From positions 434,001 to 498,000 of the forward strand of contig NZ_FNUD01000002.1 of assembly GCF_900106095.1 (NCBI RefSeq): a stretch of 64,000 nucleotides of DNA, in the 5' to 3' direction. This document shows, in pieces, positions 57,342 through 64,000 of this stretch. Both the position numbers and the translations under genes were made by a program. How positions within the stretch are numbered: position 1 is the first letter of the stretch; each line of letters begins with the position of its first letter. The stretch comes from Pseudomonas deceptionensis. GTDB taxonomy: Bacteria; Pseudomonadota; Gammaproteobacteria; Pseudomonadales; Pseudomonadaceae. The notes beneath the pieces are model-generated. The model did not search any database. It worked only from the letters and a program-made list of their open reading frames with translations, and was not told the origin of the DNA.

Positions 57342-59210
57342 ATGCAATTCAGTTACTTAAATTATTCAAAACAGCGGTTGTTTGATTTTATTTGCCTATG
57401 GCTGCTTCCTGTCGGCCTGTTATTGCTCTTATCCGACCTTTATTTCCTGCCAGGACGAAGTCTGCATCACAAGCTGTATTACGGTTTATTCAGTATTCCA
57501 ACCCTGATCGCGATCATCCTGCGACCCAAAGAGCTGAAAGACATACTGCGTGAACCACTGATTCTCGGCTTTATGCTGTTTGCAGGGTGGGCCATGGTCA
57601 GCCTGATCTGGAGTACCGTCAGCGACGACGACGGTGTCCTGGGTTCACTCAAGCCCCCGCTACACCTGCTGATGCTGTTCCTGGGGTGCTCGCTGCTGAT
57701 CAAATACCGCAGCGAAAGCCTGCAACCCGTGTTCTTTGCTGCAGCGATCATTGCCTTGATCGCGACCCTTTATAACCTGTACATGTTCATCCCCAACTAC
57801 GCTCCGGACGTGCGGATGATCGGCGCTGGCGCATTCGACAACCCGCTGCTCAGCTCCCACGCCTTTGGCTTCTTTTGTATTTACTGGCTCACGCTGGGCA
57901 TGACCTGCAAGCGCCCGCACATCCTGTTTATTGCAGTCCCTGCCTTTATCATCATGTTCGCCGCACTGCTCGCGACCGGCTCCAGAACCCCTCTCGTCGC
58001 TATCGTAATGGCCATGGTCTGGCTCTGCTGTATCTGCTGGAACCGTCGTTCACTGGCGCTATTCAGCATGCTGGTCATAGGGGGCATCGTAGTCATGGCG
58101 CTGTTCTCCGAGATGATCTTGAGCCGCGGCAGTTCGTTTCGCTTTGAATTGTGGCAAATGGCACTGAACCTGATCGAACAACACCCGTGGATCGGTTATG
58201 GGCTCGAGGCGCCTCTGACCCTGCAGTTGCCAGGCTTCGATACCGCGCTGTTCGAGCCGCATAACTTCGCCCTGGGCGTGCTCTATTACGTCGGCATTCT
58301 GGGTTTTGTGCCCTGGTTGTTCATGCAGGTATGGGCGCTGTGCAGCAGCTGGCGCCATCGTGTGCAGCCGTTGTTTATCCTGGCTTCGACCTGGCTGGTG
58401 TACGGCATTGGCGCGGGCCTGACCGAAGGCGGCGGGATACTTCCTCGCCCGAAAGAGCATTGGTACTTGCTGTGGATTCCTCTGGCCCTGATTGCGGCAC
58501 TGAGCATCAACCGGCGCCTCAAGACCCTGCGCGACAGGCCGGTTCGCCGCTTGTCCGCCGCAGCGTTCAAGACCCTTGAAGCCCATGCCCAGATCATTGA
58601 AGAAGACGGCCTGGGGCCAAAAGTCCTGCGCCTTGAAAACGGTAACTTCCTCAAGTTGTTCCGCGAGCGCCGCTGCTATACCTCAGGCAGCTTCAACCCC
58701 TACTCGGAACGCTTTGCTGTCAACAGCGAGCGCCTGCAAGCGATGGGCATTCCAGCGCCAAGGATTCTGGACCTGTACCAATTGGCCAACGGCAGCACGG
58801 CCGTCTTGTACCAGCCGTTGCCTGGCCAGACCCTGCGTCAGGTCATGCAGTCGATGGGTTCACCTGCCGTGCGCCAGGCATTGGTTGAGCGCTTCGGGAA
58901 GTTCCTGGCGCTCCTGCATGACAAGGGCGTTTACTTCCGCTCGCTGCACTTGGGCAATGTGTTGCTGATGGACGATGGCGAGTTCGCGCTGATCGATATC
59001 GCCGACCTGCATATTTACCCGTCGCCGCTGCGGATTGCCCTGCGCCAAAGAAACTTGCGGCATATGCAACGCTACCCTGAGGACCGCCGCTGGCTGTTTG
59101 AAGAGCAACTGCCCGAACTGTTGCAGGGTTACGCAACACTGGCCTCGGCGCCTGCCGTGCAAAGCCTGCGTAAACAGGTTGCCACTCTCGCTCAGGTTTC
59201 GCGAACGTGA
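57342..59210 (+). CDS. waaL: O-antigen ligase (WaaL) fused to a kinase-like domain
   Basis: Fusion protein of 622 residues, start ATG 57342 (MQFSYLNYSKQRLF). Residues 1-390 are a polytopic membrane domain of the Wzy_C/WaaL family: about eleven helices, a periplasmic loop near 260-310 and the conserved H307 in EPHNFALGVLYYVGILGF; this part should attach O-antigen to the lipid A-core. Residues about 405-620 resemble InaA/Kdo-kinase-like phosphotransferases (FLKLFRERRC with K438, RLQAMGIPAPRIL, YFRSLHLGNVLL, LIDIADL). The expected catalytic Asp before LHLGN is Ser534, so phosphotransfer is doubtful. As I recall, P. aeruginosa encodes these two parts as the separate genes PA4999 and PA4998. The acyltransferase gene overlaps its stop (GTGA). 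The first 150 bases are noticeably AT-richer than the neighbourhood. Confidence 0.88.
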   Translation: MQFSYLNYSKQRLFDFICLWLLPVGLLLLLSDLYFLPGRSLHHKLYYGLFSIPTLIAIILRPKELKDILREPLILGFMLFAGWAMVSLIWSTVSDDDGVLGSLKPPLHLLMLFLGCSLLIKYRSESLQPVFFAAAIIALIATLYNLYMFIPNYAPDVRMIGAGAFDNPLLSSHAFGFFCIYWLTLGMTCKRPHILFIAVPAFIIMFAALLATGSRTPLVAIVMAMVWLCCICWNRRSLALFSMLVIGGIVVMALFSEMILSRGSSFRFELWQMALNLIEQHPWIGYGLEAPLTLQLPGFDTALFEPHNFALGVLYYVGILGFVPWLFMQVWALCSSWRHRVQPLFILASTWLVYGIGAGLTEGGGILPRPKEHWYLLWIPLALIAALSINRRLKTLRDRPVRRLSAAAFKTLEAHAQIIEEDGLGPKVLRLENGNFLKLFRERRCYTSGSFNPYSERFAVNSERLQAMGIPAPRILDLYQLANGSTAVLYQPLPGQTLRQVMQSMGSPAVRQALVERFGKFLALLHDKGVYFRSLHLGNVLLMDDGEFALIDIADLHIYPSPLRIALRQRNLRHMQRYPEDRRWLFEEQLPELLQGYATLASAPAVQSLRKQVATLAQVSRT

Positions 59211-60427
59211 GCCTTGGGAGCAACAACGTCCTGTGGGCCGTGATGGCTTATGCCTTGGCAATCATCACCTCAGCGTTGTTGCTCCGCTTCTCCCCCACGA
59301 TACAGCGCACGCTCAAACACCCGGCACAGAGCCGATACGCCAGCGTAGATGGCTTGCGCGGGTATCTGGCATTCGGGGTGTTTATTCACCACATGGCCAT
59401 TACCTGGACCTTTCTTCATACCGGGGCATTCAACATGCCCGAGAGCAAGTTCTACGCTCAGATCGGTCTGGCCAGTGTGGCCCTGTTCTTTATGATCACC
59501 GGGTTTCTGTTTTGGGGGCGCCTGCTCAAACAAGGGCGCCAGTTCGACTGGCAGGCCTTCGCCGTGTCTCGCGTGTTCCGGCTCTACCCGCTGTATCTGC
59601 CGCTGATGCTGCTGGTGATTGTCAGCGTGTTCTCTATCCAGGGCTGGACGCTCAAGGACACCCCGCTGGAAGTGGCCTCACAGATACTGGCCTGGCTGCT
59701 TTTCGAACGCCCTGACATTAACCAGTACCCGCAAACCGGCGGGCTGATCGCCAATGTCACCTGGACGCTGGGCTACGAAGTGTTCTTCTACATGGCGTTG
59801 CCACTGTTCGCGATGGTGTTCCTTTACCGAAGCAACTGGCGGCAGGTCGCTCTATGCCTGCTGGGCATCTATACGCTGTACCAGTTGGTGGGCTGGGAGC
59901 ACTCGCTGAAAAAGCACATCCTGATGAGCTTTCTCGGCGGTGTGGCGGCGGCATACTGGGTTCGCAAGCCTGCGTTGGTGGCCTGGGGTCAAACGCGCCT
60001 GGCGGGGATCATTGCGCTGGTTGTTCTGGTGCTGGTACTGACGCTGTTTCGCAAGAGCTTTGCATTCGCGCCACTGATTTTGCTGACCCTGGTGTTCTCG
60101 ATTGTGGCCTCGGGTCACACGCTGTTTGGCGCATTGACGCTGCGCAGCATTCGCTGGATGGGCGAAATCAGCTACAGCACCTACCTGCTGCACGGCTTCC
60201 TGATCTGGCTGATGATGCAGCGCTTGCCACTGGTGTTGCCGTTCGACGCCAAGGAACCGCTGGTGTTTATGCTGCTGGCAGCCCTCAGCAGTTGCCTGTT
60301 GATTGCTATCAGCAGCCTTACCTTCATGTACATCGAAAAGCCCGGCATCGAGGCCGGCAAGCGAACCGTAAACTGGTTACGCCAGCGCACCCCCGCAAAA
60401 TCCCTTGCAGGGAATGAAGCGGACTAG
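59207..60427 (+). CDS. Acyltransferase family 3 (OafA/YrhL-like) membrane protein
   Basis: Integral membrane O-acyltransferase of 406 residues with about ten helices. The family signature is near the N terminus: SRYASVDGLRGYLAFGVFIHHMAITW, carrying the conserved R and H of acyltransferase-3 proteins. GTG 59207 overlaps the waaL stop by four bases. Position in an LPS core/O-antigen locus suggests it decorates surface polysaccharide with acyl (for example acetyl) groups; the target is not known. Its TAG stop shares the palindrome CTAG with the TAG of the converging glycosyltransferase. Confidence 0.88.
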   Translation: MSLGSNNVLWAVMAYALAIITSALLLRFSPTIQRTLKHPAQSRYASVDGLRGYLAFGVFIHHMAITWTFLHTGAFNMPESKFYAQIGLASVALFFMITGFLFWGRLLKQGRQFDWQAFAVSRVFRLYPLYLPLMLLVIVSVFSIQGWTLKDTPLEVASQILAWLLFERPDINQYPQTGGLIANVTWTLGYEVFFYMALPLFAMVFLYRSNWRQVALCLLGIYTLYQLVGWEHSLKKHILMSFLGGVAAAYWVRKPALVAWGQTRLAGIIALVVLVLVLTLFRKSFAFAPLILLTLVFSIVASGHTLFGALTLRSIRWMGEISYSTYLLHGFLIWLMMQRLPLVLPFDAKEPLVFMLLAALSSCLLIAISSLTFMYIEKPGIEAGKRTVNWLRQRTPAKSLAGNEAD

Positions 60428-61308
60428 TCTTTTTCCAGCGGTGAAAAATACAACCGCCCCAGGCCACGCCAGGTTTTACCCGTCCACCGCTTGAACGGAA
60501 TCTGGGCCAACAGCTCACGGGCCAGTGCGCGGTTGCGATTGGCAGTTTTCAGGAACATGGAGTTGAGGAACTTGTAGCGTACCTCGTCATACAAGGGGTG
60601 ATCGCTGAACTGTGCATAAATGCGCAGAATGCTGTCGATCATGAAGCGATGATTCTTGTACGAATTGGTGGCGTGCTTGCGATAGCGCGCCATCACTACG
60701 TTCAGACCGTCGATAAAGTACCCGGCATGGGTAATCTTCAACTCGATATACAAGTCCTCAAGGCGAATGCTCGGATCAAAGCCCCCGACCTTGTCCAGCG
60801 CTTCACGGCGAATCATCAGGGTAGGCGCAGGCGGATACGGCTTGCGCTCAAGGAACATGTCATCGAAGTCCAGCCGCCGAAACGGCACATCACGACGCTG
60901 ACGCTTCTCCGGGAACAGGTTGCCTTCGGCATCGATCAACTCGATGTTACCCGCGCAAATACCCACCTCGGGCTTGCCGTCCATGTAGGCCACCTGCACC
61001 GCAATACGATCCGGCATCATGATGTCATCGGAGCCGAACGGCACAATCAGACTGCCCTTGGCCCGCGCAATCGCACCATTGAGCGTGTTGGTCAGGCCTT
61101 GGTTCTGCTGTACCCGGAAGTCAAAACCATGCACCGCCTGCAGGCGCTGGATACGCTCAACACTATCATCGGGCGAGCCATCGTCGATCACCAGCAATTC
61201 AATATTGGGGTAGGTCTGGCCCAGAACACTCAGAATGCTCTGCTCGATATAAGGCCCATGGTTGTAGGAGGCGATGATCACCGTCACCAGGGGTTGTGAA
61301 TCTGTCAT
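60424..61308 (-). CDS. Glycosyltransferase family 2 (WapR-like)
   Basis: GT-A fold sugar transferase of 294 residues. The N terminus VTVIIASYNHGPYIEQSILSVLGQTYPNIELLVIDDGSPDDS is the GT2 nucleotide-binding start, and IVPFGSDDIMMPDR holds the metal-binding D-x-D equivalent. Location just beyond waaL on the opposite strand fits the rhamnosyltransferase WapR (PA5000) that primes the O-antigen-bearing core, which is my best guess from synteny. It overlaps its upstream neighbour by four bases (ATGA). Confidence 0.85.
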   Translation of the reverse strand: MTDSQPLVTVIIASYNHGPYIEQSILSVLGQTYPNIELLVIDDGSPDDSVERIQRLQAVHGFDFRVQQNQGLTNTLNGAIARAKGSLIVPFGSDDIMMPDRIAVQVAYMDGKPEVGICAGNIELIDAEGNLFPEKRQRRDVPFRRLDFDDMFLERKPYPPAPTLMIRREALDKVGGFDPSIRLEDLYIELKITHAGYFIDGLNVVMARYRKHATNSYKNHRFMIDSILRIYAQFSDHPLYDEVRYKFLNSMFLKTANRNRALARELLAQIPFKRWTGKTWRGLGRLYFSPLEKD

Positions 61309-62456
61309 GGGTGTTCCTTACGTGCCTGACTCAAACCCGAGTCGATCAAATCCAGATACTCCTGACGGAACACCTCAATGTCGTGGTGCTCCTGCAGGTA
61401 GCGATAAGCCTGCTCGCCTTTGGCCTGGAGCGCTTCATCCGACAAGGCCAGGTATTCGTCCAGCGCGGCGGTCAGCGTTGCCACGTCGCTGGGTTTCACG
61501 GCCAGGCCACCGGCGCCTTCAATCAGCGGCAGCATGGCCGGCACATTGGTGGCGATCACCGGCAAGTGCCCGCTCATGCCTTCAAGCAAGGCCAGCCCCA
61601 GGCCTTCGGCCAGCGAGGGCATGGTCCAGATATCGAAGGCTCGCACGTACTGCAGGGCGTTCTCCTGAAAGCCCAGCAGGTGCGCTCGGCCATCAAGGCC
61701 CAACTGCCCGATCTGCTCGCGCAGGCGCGACTCTTCACGCCCGGCACCAATGATTGCCAGCTGCGCATTGGGGTATTTGTCTTTCAGTGCGGCGAAGGCT
61801 TGCAGCAAAAAGCGATGGCCCTTGATCGGCACCAAACGCCCCAGCGCACCAATCATCCGCGCACCCTGATCCAGGCCGAGCTTTTCACGGGCCTGCTGAC
61901 GGGGCAGTTGCAAGGCTTCGGCTTGCTCGATGTCGATGGCATTGGTGATAGCGTAGGTATTTTGGTCCGTGAAGCCGCACTGGCAGTCGAGCAAGTACTG
62001 TTTGACCGCAGGGGACACTCCGACAAAGCGCCAAGCCTTGTCGATCAGGCGCTTGGCCTGGCTGCGCCGATAAAAGCGGTCGTACTCGCCAAAGCCGTGG
62101 GAGATCCCCACACACAGCGGGATTTTCAGCCAGCGATTGAGCTGCAGCATCATGTTCACCGGCTTGAACCGGTTGCAAATCACCACATCGAACTGCTCTT
62201 TACGGCAAAACTTGTACAACGCCCACATGGCGCGCAGGCGCATGCCTTTGAGCGACTTGTCACTGAACTCGAAATACACCGAATGATCGGCTTTGCTCAC
62301 CGGCTCACCCGGGCCTGGCCGACCCCGTAAAAAGGCCGCCGTAATCTCGTAACGCTCACTGGGCAGCGCCCGCACAATCTGCTCGGCCAGGTCGGCAAAG
62401 TCATGGGATTTGACGTTGTAATCTGGCTGCAGCTGCAGAACTTTAGAACGCTTCAT
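61305..62456 (-). CDS. Glycosyltransferase family 4 (Ssg/WapH-like LPS core transferase)
   Basis: GT-B glycosyltransferase of 383 residues. The donor-binding half contains IGALGRLVPIKGHRFLLQAF, the characteristic E-x7-E type motif region PSLAEGLGLALLEGMSGHLPVIAT, and an N-terminal acceptor half beginning KVLQLQPDYNVKSHDFADLAEQIV. I recall near-identical openings in Pseudomonas LPS outer core transferases (Ssg, PA5001, or WapH, PA5004) but cannot decide between them. Overlaps both neighbours by four bases, so the whole cluster is one translation-coupled unit. Confidence 0.85.
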   Translation of the reverse strand: MKRSKVLQLQPDYNVKSHDFADLAEQIVRALPSERYEITAAFLRGRPGPGEPVSKADHSVYFEFSDKSLKGMRLRAMWALYKFCRKEQFDVVICNRFKPVNMMLQLNRWLKIPLCVGISHGFGEYDRFYRRSQAKRLIDKAWRFVGVSPAVKQYLLDCQCGFTDQNTYAITNAIDIEQAEALQLPRQQAREKLGLDQGARMIGALGRLVPIKGHRFLLQAFAALKDKYPNAQLAIIGAGREESRLREQIGQLGLDGRAHLLGFQENALQYVRAFDIWTMPSLAEGLGLALLEGMSGHLPVIATNVPAMLPLIEGAGGLAVKPSDVATLTAALDEYLALSDEALQAKGEQAYRYLQEHHDIEVFRQEYLDLIDSGLSQARKEHP

Positions 62457-63337
62457 AGCTCTCCCCGGTGAAATCCGGTGGCATCAATAACCCAGGCGGG
62501 TTCACCAGCCAAGCGTTGGACGGCGACAGGGTCGGGCGTCGGCAAGACTGACCATTCATTACGCTTCCAGCACACAAAGTGAAAATAGGGGAAGGTGTGA
62601 TCGCCATCGCGATCGTTCGTCAACGTGCCCTGGTTCCAGAACCACTGGCTGGGGAAGTTATCGCTGCCGTCGCGCCACTTGATGCAACCACCCGGCGTGC
62701 TGAACGCCTCGGTGAAGTCGCTGGTACGACGCAACGGGTTGAACTTGCCCACCCACTTGAACAGCGGCTCGGGAAAGTTCTTGCGCCACAAGAAAATCCG
62801 GCTGAAAGCCCCTTCATCCAGCGCATGATGCTGCTCGTCGGTAAAACGCTGCTGCCAGTTTTCGATCTTCATGAACAGCTCACGCTTGCAGCGCGTATTG
62901 CGCATCAGGCACAGGTGCCCCGCTACACGCCGTTCATGGGTCGAAAACAAGTCAAAGCGCGCCAGACGCTCAGCCGTGAAATAGCTGCGCAGGTCGCCAT
63001 AGACCAGATCAATGTCACCGAACGCCCAGAAGTCATAGCCTTGCAGGCTGTCTTCATGGATATGGCCCAGGGCGGGCTTGATATCGCACAGCTTGTAGGC
63101 CCCTTTAGGCGCGAAGTCGATGTTCAGGCGCCCGGAAACCTTGCGGCAGTAATCCTCGAAACTAATGGCTTGAACAGTCACGTTGGCCGGCAGGTTTTCA
63201 GGGACCCCACAATCACTGAACAGCAGCCAGTCAATATCTGGATTGTGCCGGCAACTTTCCAGGAAAAACGGCATCCAGAACGGCCACTGACCGAAATAAG
63301 GAATGACGAAAATAATACGTGGTATTGGTTTTATCAC
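62453..63337 (-). CDS. DUF6625-family glycosyltransferase-like protein
   Basis: Soluble protein of 294 residues, GTG start 63337 (no ATG is available). IIFVIPYFGQWPFWMPFFLESCRHNPDIDWLLFSD at the N terminus and FWAFGDIDLVYGDL in the middle (a D-x-D metal site) resemble GT-A transferases; I place it in the DUF6625 group. ALDEGAFSRIFLW and WNQGTLT are other distinctive stretches. Being sandwiched between an LPS core transferase and a PIG-L deacetylase, it probably also acts on surface polysaccharide. I do not recall this gene between PA5001 and PA5002 in P. aeruginosa. Confidence 0.75.
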   Translation of the reverse strand: MIKPIPRIIFVIPYFGQWPFWMPFFLESCRHNPDIDWLLFSDCGVPENLPANVTVQAISFEDYCRKVSGRLNIDFAPKGAYKLCDIKPALGHIHEDSLQGYDFWAFGDIDLVYGDLRSYFTAERLARFDLFSTHERRVAGHLCLMRNTRCKRELFMKIENWQQRFTDEQHHALDEGAFSRIFLWRKNFPEPLFKWVGKFNPLRRTSDFTEAFSTPGGCIKWRDGSDNFPSQWFWNQGTLTNDRDGDHTFPYFHFVCWKRNEWSVLPTPDPVAVQRLAGEPAWVIDATGFHRGEL

Positions 63338-63394
63338 GTGAAACTCAATGTATTGGTCGAGAAGCAGGACAACTCTGTGCCCCTGATTGTTATG

Positions 63395-64000
63395 TTATTG
63401 AAGAATCCAGAACAGCTCGTGGCGCCGAACGGCTTTACGAAAGAACTCATTCCCTCCATAAGGAGATGGCATTCTGCCAGCAACGAGCCGCTGTATCGAC
63501 CTGCGAAGTCTGCGCTTGAGCGCCGCACGTGGTTGCAGGTCGTGCATCATGCCCAGCGCCATGGCCTTGTCACGCTGCTGCTCAAGGCTTAGCGCCAGGC
63601 TGCAAGGGCGCAGGCTGAGCGAGGCATCGAACACCGGCGGGAGGGCAATACCGTCACCACTGCTACCCATCGGCCAGCGATCGTTGTCATGCAGGTGGTT
63701 GGCGTAACCGAGGATGGTCTTCGGTTGCCATTCCAGACCTTGCAGGGCCTCAATGACCGCCGCGTGGGCACAGATGTGGTCCGGGTGCGGGTCGATTGAA
63801 GGGTGCGGGAGCACAATGACTTCGGGCCGGGCGCGCAGGATCAACGCCCGCAAATCGGCAAGCAGGTTGTGCCAGGTCGGAGCGCCGTCCAGGTCACCGG
63901 GCAGCGGGAACGGGTTGAACTGGCGGAACACACGGGTATCGCTCAGGTCAGCCTCTCGCGAAGCCATCGGCTGATCGGGGGCTGCCTGCATCGCTTGCAA
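63395..64000 (-). CDS. dnpA: PIG-L family de-N-acetylase (DnpA-like), N terminus outside window
   Basis: C-terminal 201 residues of a PIG-L/LmbE-type deacetylase; the frame is still open at the window edge, so the amino end is missing. PHPSIDPHPDHICAHAAVIEAL holds the His residues that complete the zinc site in this family. The tail (RRSIQRLVAGRMPSPYGGNEFFRKAVRRHELFWIL) is basic. By synteny it corresponds to PA5002 (dnpA), described as a de-N-acetylase affecting persistence in P. aeruginosa; the sugar substrate is not settled. It is 57 bases upstream of the DUF6625 gene. Confidence 0.75.
   Translation of the reverse strand: MQAMQAAPDQPMASREADLSDTRVFRQFNPFPLPGDLDGAPTWHNLLADLRALILRARPEVIVLPHPSIDPHPDHICAHAAVIEALQGLEWQPKTILGYANHLHDNDRWPMGSSGDGIALPPVFDASLSLRPCSLALSLEQQRDKAMALGMMHDLQPRAALKRRLRRSIQRLVAGRMPSPYGGNEFFRKAVRRHELFWILQ

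Overview
The window is a stretch of a Pseudomonas chromosome, most likely from the P. fluorescens lineage. The evidence is the high GC content, the protein sequences, and a gene order (purA, hisZ, hflC-hflK-hflX-hfq-miaA-mutL-amiB-tsaE-nnrD, queG, orn, rsgA, motB-motA, rhdA, psd, serB, parC, parE, cpdA, nudF, thiC, waaA, hldE, msbA, LPS core genes) that I recall as matching the P. aeruginosa PA4938-PA5002 region. About 54 genes are called. I see no tRNA, rRNA, insertion sequence, prophage or CRISPR array.

Left end (1-6.5 kb, plus strand): iron or metal acquisition. A TonB-dependent receptor with an N-terminal signalling (STN) domain, cut by the window edge, overlaps the start of a di-heme cytochrome c peroxidase/MauG-type gene. 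A two-gene Fe3+ ABC importer follows (binding protein and fused permease) without an ATPase gene, behind a Fur-box-like palindrome. A chemotaxis transducer at 6.7-8.7 kb lies on the other strand.

Centre left (8.8-21.1 kb, minus strand): compact housekeeping genes. purA and hisZ lie at the downstream end. Upstream is the chain nnrD-tsaE-amiB-mutL-miaA-hfq-hflX-hflK-hflC, in which several neighbours overlap by 1-13 bases. It ends in an intrinsic terminator.

Centre (21-34 kb): queG, a TRIC-type channel gene, orn, rsgA, the flagellar stator genes motA-motB with a clear sigma-28 promoter, an HDOD regulator, rhdA, psd, serB diverging from an Smp-like membrane protein gene, and a PqiC-type lipoprotein gene.

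Centre right (34-53.8 kb): topoisomerase IV (parC, parE) with an aspartic protease gene and a phytase-like esterase gene between them, then a YqiA-type esterase gene, cpdA, a DUF1249 gene and nudF on the same strand. After these come a DUF3298 lipoprotein gene, thiC under a TPP riboswitch with the pyrimidine transporter gene cytX, a TolC-family channel gene, waaA, an SMR pump gene, an oxidoreductase/aldo-keto reductase pair, and a divergent Nudix-like gene.

Right end (53.8-64 kb): LPS inner and outer core assembly. It holds hldE (heptose precursor), msbA (lipid A-core flippase), an O-antigen ligase fused to a kinase-like domain, an acyltransferase, two glycosyltransferases, a DUF6625 protein and a PIG-L deacetylase cut by the window edge.

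Intergenic spaces carry at least three families of short inverted repeats typical of fluorescent pseudomonads. One copy has become the last codons of queG. Most of the window is core genome. The least ordinary items are the receptor/peroxidase pair, the ligase-pseudokinase fusion, the Smp-like protein with a degenerate cyclase-like domain, and the divergent Nudix-like protein.
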